NCBI GenBank assembly: GCA_964036155.1
Contig: OZ038422.1
Span: 76,097,201-76,161,200, forward strand
Length of the DNA: 64,000 nucleotides
Direction: 5' to 3'
Source of the DNA: Diploscapter coronatus
Taxonomy: Eukaryota > Nematoda > Chromadorea > Rhabditida > Rhabditidae
Shown here one piece after another: positions 23,966 to 36,091 of the stretch. The translations under genes were made by a program, and so were the position numbers. The notes beneath the pieces are model-generated. The model saw only the letters and a program-made list of their open reading frames with translations. It did no database searches and was not told where the DNA came from. Within the stretch, counting starts at the first letter, position 1. Each line of letters opens with the position of its first letter.

Positions 23966-26900
23966 ATGGGAAAGGACTACTACAAGACATTGGGCATCGC
24001 CAAGGGCGCCAGTGACGATGAGATCAAAAAGGCCTACAGGTACGTAAGAAATAGGAGATCTACCCCTTTAAAAATAAAACATACTTGGCTAAGATAGGAG
24101 AATCCTTGATAAAATACATAGCTCTCATTTTTAAATGCAAGATTCTCCCTCTCTTTTAGAGAGCGCGACCCCCTTCCCTAAATGTAAGGCCTCCTAATTA
24201 AAATAGAAGAACCCCCTATAAGATAGTAGTCCGGATACTTCTATTTTAACAGTTTGCGGAAAAATACAATTTGATTTGCAGGAAGATGGCCCTCAAATAC
24301 CATCCCGACAAGAACAAGGAGCCCAGCGCTGAGGCCAAATTTAAGGTTTGTTTTTTGGAAATCAAACTTTTCTCTTTAAGAACCAAAGTGTCTATCTATA
24401 AAATTTGTCTTTAAAAAATCAATCTTTTCTTTCAAAAGCTAAACATTCTCTTTGAAATGAACTTTATTTCCAAAAAATAATGTTTTTTTTCCAGGAATGC
24501 GCCGAGGCGTACGACGTGCTGTCGGACCCGAAGAAGAAGGAGATCTACGACAAGTTCGGGGAGGACGGACTCAAGAATGGAGGTGGAGAGGGCGGCATGC
24601 CGGGTGGCGGATTCAGATATGAGGTGACACAAATAGACACTATTTTCAAAACCGGAAAAAGTACAAGGACTATTCATTTCATAAAATGAAGTTCTTTCTG
24701 GAAAGGTCATTTTTTCGAAAATTCAATTTTTCTTCGGAAAGAATTGGGACTGTTCTAAAAAGGAATGTTCATCTTTGAAAAATTAAAATTTATTTCCGAA
24801 CAAAATATCTTCCAGAAATTTCTAATTTCTAGTGCTAGAATACAAAAATAATTTGTCGATTTTTCAGTTCCAAGGCGACCCGATGAACATTTTCGCGCAG
24901 TTCTTTGGCGGCGGTGCAGGGGGCGGCGACCCGTTCTCAGGCATGTTCGATCATGGAGGTGGCACGGGCGGCTTCTTCATGAACGGCAATGGCATGGAGG
25001 ATATGCACGGGTAGGTTTGGTTCAATGTTTGCCTTTGTCTTTGATTTTTGAAACTATCTTTCTTTGATTTTTTTATTGACTATTCTACCTTCAGATTCGG
25101 ATTCCCCGGTGCAGGCGGACACGGAAGGAGAGCAGGTATTTTAATTTTAAAATATGAAACTCGAAAATATTACCACGTATAAAATCGAAGTTTCGGCCTA
25201 TTCTTCAGCACATTACGTTAGCAAAGATACAATTCGTACTAGAACTTCGGTATAATTTCTCCGTTCTGATAGGGGGTCTATTTTTAGTAGCGGCAGTTTT
25301 GTAATAGCGATACTTATGATTAAGTTTAGAAAGAAAAAGTGTTGAAAAACGTTTCTCCATTACGCAAATTCAAATTGTTTTCAAAAAGTTCAAATTATCG
25401 AAATTCCTTCGGCATTACTGTTAAATTAAAAAAGCTAAATTTCAATCAAAAATGTTTGGATGTTTATGGGAAAGCATTCAGGCCAGCGCCAGGACCCCAC
25501 CGTGCAGCACGAATTGGCCGTCGGATTGGAGGACATCAACAAGGGCTGCACCAAGAAGATGAAGATTACTAGGTTGGTTGAAAAATTTATTTTTTTTTTC
25601 AAAATAAAAAAGTGACATTCTCCAAAACGTTAAAAATCTCAAACTGAAGTTTCGAAATTTTCATATAGAAAAATTTCTTCTTATCTTTCCCATAACTTTT
25701 CTGGTGCTAGAATGACATTTTTTAATATTAAAAGGTGAAAATATATAAGGAATAAAATTTATTTAAAAAAAAAAACAAAACAAAATAATAAATCTTCCAG
25801 AAAAGTACTCAATCCCGATGGTCAGTCGACGCGGATCGAGGACAAAGTGCTGACGATCAACATCAAGCCGGGCTGGAAGAGCGGCACGAAGATCACCTTC
25901 CCCAAGGAGGGCGATCAGCACCCCGGCAGAGTGCCCGCCGACATCGTCTTTGTTATTAAAGTAGGGAATTTATATGAGTACTTTTTCACATTTTGATATC
26001 AATGTTAAGTTTCTGAAGGTTCGAATACTTTGTTATAAAAAATGAGTACTTTGTCCTTTATCTAGTTGAAAGTACTCGGACTGTGTCGAAAGAAGCCTTT
26101 GTTTCAAAATTTTAATCTTTTCATAATTTTTGTAGAAAAGTGATAAGTTTGGGGGATATCAAGAACCAAAAGTTGTTTTTGAAAGTCGTTCGGCAAACTT
26201 GTTTCGATAACTATGCATGATTCCACTTAGTTGTACAGCGTTGGCGCAACTGATGAAAACTAACTTCCTCAAATCGATGTCAATGTTGTGATATGCCCCA
26301 ATTTATCCCATTTCTTTCCTTCCCCTTTCCCCCTGGCCTTGTACGCAATGTAACTGCTAGAGAAAAAGAACAGGTCAATTAATTATCGATCCGAGATAAC
26401 AGATAAGATTAGGGACAACGCAGGTCGGATAAAGGGATTTCATTAAATTTTCAAGTCATACTTTTCAAATCTTAAAAATCTTATGTATCGCCTTTAAAAA
26501 ATCAACAATTCTCGAGATTTTAAAAAGGAAAAACCAAGTTTAGAATTTTTTTAAAAACACTTCCATCTTTTTGCAAGGATATTAGTAAAAGCGTTTAGAA
26601 CTTCCTCAAAAATAAAAAAGAAAGCAAATAAATAATCAAAAAATTTTCAGGACAAGCTGCACCCGAAGTTCAAGCGCGAGAGTCAGGACATTCGCTACGT
26701 GCATCGGATCTCGCTGAAGGACGCGCTCTGCGGAACGACTATTTCCGTGCCCACATTGGACGGATCCAACTACTCCCTGCCACTCGTCGATGTCGTCAAA
26801 CCGGGGACTATCAAACGGTAACCATTATTTCAGTTAAAAAAGCCAAGAACTACTACTTTATTTGAAAAATAGTAGAGGTAATTAAATTAAAAGAGAACTA

Positions 26901-27343
26901 TTGTGGCTTTTCATGCAAATTTGCCGTTGTCTGTAAATCATAATATTTTCTCAGTTGTATGAACAGATCACTATGGCTCTTCCAAAAGAATCTAAATTTA
27001 CAGACCTAGGGAGAGCTTAAGTCAGGATGTTTCTGCGACCTACCCCCATATATTTTTGAGTCTGACTCAAGTGCTCCTCAGGTCTGAATTTGCATTAGGT
27101 TTTCCTCTAAGTTTTAGAAGAAAAAAGTATTGAAGTTATGGCAAATTATAGAAAAATTTTGAATTACTAAGAAGCCCTGAAAGATCAATAATGACTGTCT
27201 TTCCTTTCAGATTGCCGCACATGGGCCTGCCGAATCCGAAGAACCCGTCCGTGCGGGGCGACCTCATCGTCGAATTCGACATCCAGTTCCCGTCGACCGT
27301 CAACTCCACCCAAAAGGAACTCATTCGCAACGCCCTATCATAA
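23966..27343 (+). CDS. dnj-13: Class B J-domain co-chaperone (DNAJB1/Sis1 type)
   Basis: Hsp70 co-chaperone that delivers misfolded clients and stimulates Hsp70 ATPase, cytosol/nucleus. The J domain fills residues 1-70: [30 protein letters not shown] with the invariant HPD, and [23 protein letters not shown] region follows ([19 protein letters not shown]). Two C-terminal beta-sandwich domains begin at [16 protein letters not shown] and include [20 protein letters not shown] and [20 protein letters not shown]; the protein ends [12 protein letters not shown]. There is no zinc finger, which makes it class B. Nine exons; about 335 residues, normal for DNAJB1/4/5. The symbol follows the C. elegans orthologue of this class. 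The start lies about 200 bp after the foldback element. The 3' UTR carries CAACCACCTGCT. Confidence 0.94.
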
Positions 27344-28505
27344 TCCTACAACCACCTGCTGAATTACCTTAATCCTGGATTACTGTAATTCAGTTTGCAG
27401 TAGCTCTTCCTTCCCTCTACCTTTCTAAAAACTCACTATTATTTCTTTCTGCAAAATAACACCCCTGAAAATTCCTGGAATACTGTATTTGGAAATTTCG
27501 CGATATCAATTTCATTTCGAACGAAAAGAATTTCATGAAACTCTTATCCTTAATTTTTATGCCACGAAGTTTCCAGCTTTACCTTAACAATTACAGTATC
27601 CTTATTTTTCCCTACCTTGTCCCCAATAACTATCATCTTCCCTCCCATCTAAAATTACTCCCCTCTCTCTATGCTGGTGATAATCCAAACATTGATACCG
27701 TTTTTGTTCTAGGTCAGTCTGCTGATAAATTGTGCTTCAAAATTGAAATTTTTAAGATTTTATTTTAAGGTTGGTTCTAAACTTTAGAGATTTTCAGGGG
27801 CTGGTCCTTTGAAATTTTCCGAACTAACCTTTTTCTTTGAATTTTTTGACAATTTTTATCTAGGCTCCTATTATTTTCTTGTTGGAAGTCTAAAAATCCT
27901 GCAATAATCGGTCTTTTCTGGAAAGTCACACAGTACAGGTAAAGATTTCAATTATTTTTGGATTTTTCTAGACCCGGGAATTTCTCTTTGGAAAGTTATC
28001 CAATTTCCTTATTTTTAAGAGTTTTCACACTGACTCAAATTGAAATTGATGTTAAACTTTCTGAGTTTGATAGTAAGCTTTTCCACCGAATAGGGATTTT
28101 TGGAAAGGTTTACCGAAATTTCGTATTTTCATTGCTGTAAGATTTATTTTAGGCCTTCATGCGGGTGTCTTATTTTATCGGATTTTCGAAAATGATGTCC
28201 CATTTTTCGTTTTTACTACCTAAGATTTTTGTATTCTTTCATTTTTACTTATTATTTTTGGGGACTTTCAATAAAAGGTATCATAGATATGAATAATATT
28301 TTCCGCAGTTTTTATGGTAACCTATCCAAAATCGCGTTTATTTTTACACATAGTTTTGTGTCCGGGCCCAGTGCAACAATTTAAGCACCTCGAATGAATA
28401 AATCTAACCAAAAATGTACGTTGTTAAATCGAAAAATGTCAAAGTCTTTGAAATATTGAAATTTTCTTCGAAATGCATGAAAGTTAGAATTTTTCAGTGC
28501 AAATC
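27344..28505. other. Intergenic region between DNAJ and GCDH genes
   Basis: About 1.16 kb, AT-rich. Contains the DNAJ 3' UTR with the CAACCACCTGCT 12-mer (27349-27360) and a GGATTACTGTAA word (about 27378). Short open frames (for example 27535-27768) look non-coding. TTTTTCAG just before 28498 is probably the GCDH trans-splice acceptor. Confidence 0.5.
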
Positions 28506-31162
28506 ATGCTCGGTCGGGTCTGGTACCGTGTCCTGCAAACGGGAAAATTCGGAGCTTCATCCACAAGATTCACTTCCACGTTCAACTACAAGGACGCTCT
28601 CGGGCTAAATGAACAACTTACCGAGGTGATTTACTGATAAAAATAGACTTGAAAAGTCAAAACATCGTGACTTTTAAAGTTTCTACATTTTTGATAGGAC
28701 CAAGATAACGGGTTTTTAACAATCGGAAATTCTATTAGTGATAAAAAGATTCTTGATTTAAAATCTATTTCCAGGATGAACAAGCCTTGATGAATTCAGC
28801 GCATGATTATTGCCAGGAAAAGCTCTTGCCCAGAGTCACTCAGGCTTACAGAGAAGAAAGTATGATTTTTAAAATAAAGATTGTTTCAAAAATCGCTATG
28901 TTCAAAACTGATAGTTGAAAGAGTGAATTATTGAAAAGAAATGAAAAATTCAGAATTCGACTCCACCCTGATCCCCGAAATGGGTGCGATGGGTCTTTTG
29001 GGAGCTCCTTATCAGGTAGAATATTCTTGTTATAAAAATTCAAAATCGAAAAAAATGCAAATTTTAAAAAATCCAGGGCTACGGTTGCGCGGGCACAACA
29101 AATGTCGGTTACGGTCTTCTGGCTCGTGAAGTGGAGCGAGTGGACTCGGGCTATCGCTCCACGATGAGTGTGCAGACTTCTCTGGTGATTGGTCCGATTT
29201 ACAATTACGGTCGGTTACAGTATCCTTTCTTCAGTTTATTGCTTTTCTTCCAGTAACAATAACCCTTAATTTGTCAATCTTAGTTGAACAAATGTTTTTC
29301 TTCCATTTCCTGCAGTAATTAGGATTATTTTCAATTATTATTTTATGCGCGTTTTATTTTTAATTTTCAGGTTCGAAAGAGCAAAAAGAAAAGTACATTC
29401 CGGATCTGGCTTCGGGCAAGAAAATCGGATGTTTCGGTCTGACAGAGCCGAACCATGGATCCAATCCTGGAGGAATGGAGACTAAAGCGACGTGAGAGTT
29501 TTTCTTCGTTTCTCGATAAAATCTATGAGAAAAAACCAAGTCTGTTCAACAGAAAGCCCAAGTCCATTGAATAGACCTGGGGTTTCTGTTCGACAAAAAA
29601 ATTATTACAGAGAAGTTCTGTTGAACAAAGTCCTAGTCATCTTGCTTAACATAATAAAAACTACAGTAAAAAATTATTCTTTTTTTAGATGGGATGCCAA
29701 CTCTAAGACCTATCGCCTAAATGGCACTAAGACCTGGATCAGCAACAGCCCGGTAGCTGACGTATTCATCGTCTGGGCTCGCAGTGACAAGCATGAGAAT
29801 AAAATCAAGGTTTTTTTTGTTTAATTTTGTCCTTTTTTAAATTATTTTCATGGACTACTGTAAGCCTAACCCAATTTTAAATCTCACTCAAATCGAAATA
29901 TTGACCTTTGAAATTATTTTTGCGGGGGTAACAGTGATTAACATTTTCTGCTTATTATTTTTACAATCTTTTTTCAGGGCTTTATCCTGGAAAAGGGCAT
30001 GAAAGGCCTGTCGGCTCCGAAGATCGAGGGCAAACTTTCCCTGCGAGCCTCGATCACCGGTCAAATTGCTATGGATGATGTTAGGGTTCCTGAGGAGAAT
30101 CTCCTGCCAAATGTAAGGAGCTATTTTATCTTATAAATTTTAAAGAATATTTGAAGATATACTATCTTTTCAAAAATGGGATTTTCAAATGACGAATATT
30201 TTTTTTCCAAAGCTAATGATAAAGCATAGACTTTTTAAATTTAAAAACCATCTGATATATTTTTTATTTTTAGATCTCCGGTCTGGCAGGCCCGTTCGGG
30301 TGCTTGAACAACGCCAGATTGGGAATTGCGTGGGGCGCTTTAGGGGCGGCCGAAGAGTGCTTCCATCTGGCCAGGCAATATGCCATTGATCGGTCATTTC
30401 TATATATTTAATTTTTAAATCTGTCTCTCATTTTTATTCTATTTTATTTTTAGAATTTTTTGTATTCAATAAGAAAAATATGATTGTAATTTTGATTGGA
30501 GCAATTTTATGTTCTCTGAAAAAAATACTACTTTCTAAAAATAGTTTTAATTTATCTTTTCTTTCCAGAAAACAATTCGGCAAGCCCCTGGCTCAAACCC
30601 AGTTGATTCAGCTGAAGTTCGCCGACATGCTCACAGAAATTTCCCTTGGACTTCAGGCCGCGCTGAGAGTCACTAGATTGAAGGTTTTTTTCTATTCTAA
30701 TTTTAAACCTTTTCCAAGTTTCCTTTTTCCTTTTTTAAATTTTAATTTTTTAGGATGAAGGAAAAATTCTCCCGGAACAAATTTCAATCATTAAAAGAAA
30801 CAACTGTGGAAAGGCTCTAGAAATTGCCAGGTTTATTTTGTTTGGTTTTAAATTAATTTCATTTTTAGAAAAGCTCGTGACGTTTTGGGCGGGAACGGCA
30901 TAGTGGATGAATATCACATCATTCGCCACATGATCAACTTGGAGACCGTCAATACTTACGAGGGTATGCCGCATTTTGCAATAGTTTAGTTTATAGCCAC
31001 ACCTCTTATTGATTAATATAAAATTAAAAAGAAAAACTCCCGTATTTTTAAATTAAACATTTTTAGCCCCATCCCTAATTTATTGATTTATTTTCAGGAA
31101 CCCATGACATTCACGCTTTAATTTTGGGAAGAGCTATTACCGGACTTCAGGCTTTCCAGTAG
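28506..31162 (+). CDS. GCDH: Glutaryl-CoA dehydrogenase, mitochondrial
   Basis: FAD-dependent acyl-CoA dehydrogenase that oxidises and decarboxylates glutaryl-CoA to crotonyl-CoA in lysine and tryptophan breakdown, in the mitochondrial matrix. Basic, Ser-rich presequence ([20 protein letters not shown]). Recognisable blocks: [45 protein letters not shown] with the GCDH-type Arg, [82 protein letters not shown] and the catalytic base in [20 protein letters not shown]. The last block and GYRS distinguish it from other acyl-CoA dehydrogenases. About ten exons. ATG 28506 lies 9 nt after a TTTTTCAG acceptor. AATAAA occurs about 200 bp past the stop. Confidence 0.95.
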
Positions 31163-31490
31163 ATGAAAGAAAAAAATAACTTTTAACAGCATATCACTTT
31201 GGTTGTTCACAAATTTCAGGATTATAGTATTTTTTAAAGATAGGCAACTTGAAATGTACAAAAAATACCGTAATCCCCAAAAAGTTTGAAAGCTGTACGG
31301 CATAATAGGCAATGACGCTTTAGATTTTATTCTACTTGTGAAAAAAGATTTATTCAAGATTCGAAATAAATAAATTAGTGAAAGACTTATGACTTATTGC
31401 AGTTCTGTCAGACAATAAATTGAGTAGTAAAAAATAAATTAAGAGGTCCGTGTATAACTTTATGAGCGAAATTCCTAGCCTAGATCCTTT

Positions 31491-32186
31491 TTAGGCCTGA
31501 GGCTTGGTTTCTTCGATTTTAGCCTCTGAAATTAAATTTTATATTTTTAAAGAATGGAAAACTAACCTGTCGGTTTGGTTTCAGGCAAAACTGGTTGCGC
31601 AACCTCAGGGGTAACCGGTTTCAACTCTTAATTTGTTCAAATTTAGATTTGAGTTTAGAATTCTTAAAAATCTAATTTAATTTCAACTCTAACTCTATCC
31701 TAAGGTCAAGTTTAAGGTTAATTTAAAAGTTTGAAATTTAAATTTAGATCTATCCCAAAGATCGACTTTAACATCAAATAAATACCTTCTTTGGCTTCAA
31801 TGCCAGATCCCTCAACCTCGGTGCCAGAGCCCTCGATTTTTTCACCCGACCCTTCGCCAGATCCTAGAAAAAAACTCGATTGTAAAGATCAGCTTTGTAT
31901 TGGAGAAAAGGGTTAACATTTTGATGAAGATCAGTTTTATGGCAAAAAACTTTTTAAAAAAGTAAGATCAATTTTAAAATGAAGATAAGCTTTTTCAAAT
32001 ATAAAATCAACTAGCCTTCAACTATTTCAGTTTTCTTCTCGGCTGTTGGTATAACTCCTTCGGATTTGGCTTCCTGTCCGTCCAAAGCATAGAGTACCTG
32101 ATATAATTACTGATGCAACTATGTTAAAGTGATAATTTAATTACCTGAGCCAAAACGAACAATAGAGCAATAGAAAGTCGGGTCAT
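31491..32186 (-). CDS. Small secreted SG-repeat protein (chondroitin-proteoglycan-like)
   Basis: About 98 residues in five exons. Signal peptide MTRLSIALLFVLAQVLYA. The centre holds repeated acidic Ser-Gly sites (EGSGEGSGEKIEGSGTEVEG), the classic pattern for glycosaminoglycan attachment, as in nematode CPG chondroitin core proteins. The C-terminal part is Pro/Glu/Lys/Thr-rich (KPVTPEVAQPVLPETKPT), ending IEETKPQA. All junctions fit in phase, but the second intron needs a GC donor (GAAG|GCTAGT); no GT donor in reach gives the SG frame. It is convergent with GCDH, 328 bp away. Glycosylation is inferred from sequence only. Confidence 0.65.
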
Positions 32187-33946
32187 CTTCTGAAAATTTA
32201 AAAAGTAGATGAACTTCTCGCGAAAAATCTTAAAGATCAAAACGTTCCAAACGAAAAGTGGAATGAATTGAAACTTCTATGATCTGGAGGTCTAATATAC
32301 GAACGGAACATGAATCAGACTGTAAAGAATAGGGCTAAGGAGAAAATGCGAATATGAATAATCTTTTGAAATCTTTCATTCTTTTGGGAACTGCAATGAT
32401 GATGTCAGAATTAATATAGGGCTAAGTTTAGGAGATCCGATTTTTTTAAATCAGTAAAAATCAACCAATTTTAAGAAAAGCTTTAAAAAAAATACCCAGA
32501 AAGTTTAAATAAGATTCAGAAAAAAAATCATAGATTTCCCTCCGACCCACGAAAATCAATGGTAAATCATTCAAATCTAAAAAAATGCCCTATCAGATTA
32601 GTCAACCCTAAAAAACCTAGACTTGATTTCCATCCTGATGAAATTTCGGCATGTCATGAAAATGACAAGATAGTGACAAGCCAAGGAAAGATCTGAGGTA
32701 CTAATCCTATTTATATCTCTATCTAACGTCCACTATCAGACCTGATCTTCACTTTTTGCAGACCTTAGAGGACGATCATCTCTGTTAAAAACGACCCCAC
32801 TTGTTATTCCCATTTTTAGGCCCCGCCCCCATTTTATATCAGACCATTTAATTACGCAAATCATGACACCCGAACACGGCTTTCAAGGTCACTGTTGAAA
32901 TTACACTTTCATTTCTTTAAACTGAGACCTAAAGAAAACCGGTACAGTATAGAATTTTCACAAGGAAAATCTGCAGAACTAGTTGACTTGAAAATTGAGA
33001 AAGTACAGTAGAAAAGAATTCAAGAAATTTTATAGGGAGACCATTTTTTTTATAAACGAAAGCTTTTACAATTAAAAATCTAAGATTGAAGGTTAAGTTT
33101 ACGAAGAAAAAGCCCTGCATCTATATATGGGTCAGAAAAAGTTGTGATAAGAGATAACAAAAAAAACCGTGTATTTTATGAGTTGATAAGGGTCAAATTT
33201 ACGTTCTAAGCTGGTTATTTCGAATAAAAACAAATCACTTTCCCTCAGAGCGGTAAAATGAGAAGTGATATGATAATAAATCAAACTTATCAGTGATAAG
33301 GCTTGCATCATCCGAAGGCGAGGACGGAATGATGGAAATGCGGGAGAGACCCATAAAAGGAGAAAATAAAGGGAACAATCACCTAATCAGCCTGCCAGAT
33401 TAAGGAAAGTCCTCCCTTTTATCCAGTATTCCAGACAAAAAAAAGACAAGAGATGCCAACTGAAAGGCCGTCTGTCATCCTCGACAAAAGGGATTTGATA
33501 TATCCTTTCTCTCTCTCTCATAAGGGCATATCTGAAATCCCTTTCCAGAAAGAATGCGAGAAAGATGATCAACATCAGCATGTAAATTTGACTGGAACGA
33601 ACCGAACTAACTCGAGATTGAAAAGATAATCGAATTTAAATTTCCTTAAGCAAATGTCGGATTTATAAACGCAAAAAAATAATCACATTTATTTTCTTCA
33701 AGTTTCTATAGAATATAGAAAATTCCAACATAGTTTAAGATTTATCAGAGGCACATGTAAAATTCGAGTTTCAAACTCAAATAAAATACTGATTTACTGA
33801 ATGTCAACCCAAAAATGCATTTGAAAACCGAAAATAGAAGTACATATTTTCATACGATAAGAGTAACTTCTAAATGGAGATTTAAATTAGAAAGACTTGG
33901 ACTTCTATTTTAGGCCTACAGCACTTATAATAGATATTGTTTTAGT
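32187..33946. other. Intergenic region, nothing firm
   Basis: About 1.76 kb. Contains a GATCTTCA word at about 32741 and AT-rich sequence. Open frames at 32929-33120 and 33387-33581 (minus) have no coding character beyond hydrophobic runs. Probably the promoter of the SG-repeat gene (right of 32186) and the 3' region of the orphan gene. Confidence 0.5.
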
Positions 33947-34513
33947 TTATCCGATCCACGTATGTTTCAGCATGTCGTTAATTTCACGTTCGGTAACTCG
34001 TTTTTCTTGGAGAATAGGATCCAAATCACTTCGATAATACCCATTTACGGGATAGCCTTTTCGATAGGCGTCATCCAAAACCAATAGCATTGGATCTTCG
34101 AACCCGAATCCATAGCGTCGTTGCTAAAAATTAAGAATAGCTTAATTCGTTTAAATCAAGTTCTCTTTAAGAAAATCCCTAAGTCATGGTATTTAAAAAT
34201 TCAAGGTCTCGTTATTTTCTTCATTTATCATTCAATTTTATTCGAAAACTTTTAAGATATCATGTATTTTTAAAACAACATTAGAAACCAATTTCCTTTG
34301 TGGGAGATGATAAAAATGAAAATGTTACCCGGAAAAATCTACAGATAGACATTTGAATCAAATAGACTAGCACTAGAAATATCGTCCTTCGAAAATTCAT
34401 AATTTCGCCTCTAAAAAAACGATTTTTGAGATACTAACCTGGAAACTGCAATAAATATAAGCTATGACGCAATTAGTGCATAGAAAATGAGATCTTTTCA
34501 AATATTGGGTCAT
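33947..34513 (-). CDS. Orphan 83-residue protein
   Basis: Two exons, 34513-34439 and 34123-33947, joined in phase 0 across a GTTAGT donor and a TTTTTAG acceptor. Exon 1 reads MTQYLKRSHFLCTNCVIAYI..., exon 2 QRRYGFGFEDPMLLVLDDAY followed by a charged helix-like end (QEKRVTEREINDMLKHTWIG). Exon 2 has strong coding character and an exact consensus acceptor. Exon 1 carries CTNC and a hydrophobic VIAYIY stretch and could be a weak signal or anchor. I do not recognise the family. The start is the first ATG of the exon; an upstream exon cannot be excluded. Confidence 0.5.
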
Positions 34514-36091
34514 TCAAAAAGTTTTCAGAGTTTAAAAATACAACGTAATTCTAGTTAGAGAAAATTTCGAAGTTAGAAAATATTAATGTTATATAAAATG
34601 TATTAGTGCCAAAAAAAGGAATAAAAAGACAAGTTTTGATGAACTTTCATGAAATCGCAAATAATAAGTGATGTGAAAAGACGTAATATTTTCAGAAACA
34701 TATCATTGAGTGTAAAACATTCTTTCTAACGAGGAAATTTACAGGAATAAGAGGAGGGGTCTTCAAATATCCTTAGTTTTATCAAAATTGGCCTCGTTTA
34801 AAGATCCCTTATATTCCATCCTAGGATATCTTTAGACCAGCCTCAAAGTAACTACAGACTTCCAAAAATTGAAACAATAAGGAAACCAAGATGCCACCTT
34901 TATTGCAGCTTAGTTCTAAAAATAGGTTTTCGAAAAGTTACAATTTCAAAAATGAACAAAAAGTTTGGTTTTCTGCACTCTTCAAAACAATACATTTAAA
35001 AGAAATTTTACTGAAAGTTTAAATGCCTCCAAATTTTCAGAATTCTGCACAATAAGAATAATAAACGTCAGAGGTTCTGATTGTATCAAAGTAAAGAATG
35101 AAATTAACATAAAGGAAAAACCTCGTTTCTTCGTCTCTAACAAATGAAAACTCTCTAGATTTGCCCTATCAGAGACCGTGAACATGAGTGATTCCGAAAT
35201 CGCATTCTGGTTGCACGATGATGTAATTCGGAGTAAGAAAAGAATGAATTACTCTAATCATCTGCTTATCCTTAACTATAGGAAAAGGCAGAGACACAGA
35301 AAATTAGAAACCCTTTCTCGGTGGGCGAGAAAAATTAAGGGCGCCTTGTCACGAAACAATTCTGACAAAATAAATCTCGGAATTACGAAGATCGAGAAAA
35401 TCTAGAAAATTACAGGATATTTTGGGTAGGCATGTTTCAAAATATGGTCTGGAATTATCTGGTTAGAAAACAATTGAAAGTTTCCAGAAATTAATGAAAA
35501 ATCGACAAAAATTATGAAGGAAACGATAAAACTCTGGAAAAATATGGAAATAGAAGAAAGAGTCTTTTAGTTCCGGCCTCTTATGCAATTAAAGGTCCCT
35601 ACTCAATCAGATAAGGGCCGAAAGATCGAGCAGATCCATTTAAATCTGGAAATGTTACGCAAATTTAAGATTTCAAAAAATCGACGTAAAATTACTGACG
35701 AATTCTGAATTTTCATCTCAAAGATTATTTTGGGGGCGAAATTTCAAAATCCTCTTTTGAAAGATACATTTGTAACTTTTTTCATCGATCACTGTAATAA
35801 TCTCTCATTTATTCCGTTTGTTCATTTTGCCCCGCCCACTTGTGCTAAAACCGCGCACCCGCTTTGTGTCCGTTTTGAATTTTCATTTTTTTTCATTTCT
35901 ATTTTCGGATTTCGTAAAATTCCGCGATTTTCACGACTTTCTTAAATTTTTTCATATCTAACCTCAATGAAATCTCGAAAATGATTTTCTCTACTCCATA
36001 ATGTTTCTTTTATTCGTCAAATTTCGATAGTTTCCATGTAAATACATATATTTCTAAAAAACATTTTAAACATGTATTTTTCAGTCCAAAA
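34514..36091. other. Intergenic region upstream of RCC1
   Basis: About 1.6 kb. One frame at 35184-35405 (described separately) looks mildly coding. The rest is AT-rich. TTTTTCAG at about 36077-36084 precedes the RCC1 start by 7 nt and is probably its trans-splice acceptor. Confidence 0.4.
35184..35405 (+). CDS. Weak candidate small basic protein (73 aa)
   Basis: Open frame from ATG (MSDSEIAFWLHDDVIRSKKR...) to TAG, rich in Arg, Lys and His with two Trp, which is unlike random AT-rich translation. No domain, no signal peptide and no clear splice sites. An overlapping minus-strand frame begins at the same CATG, so strand is uncertain. Could be an exon of a larger unseen gene or chance. Confidence 0.2.
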   Translation: MSDSEIAFWLHDDVIRSKKRMNYSNHLLILNYRKRQRHRKLETLSRWARKIKGALSRNNSDKINLGITKIEKI

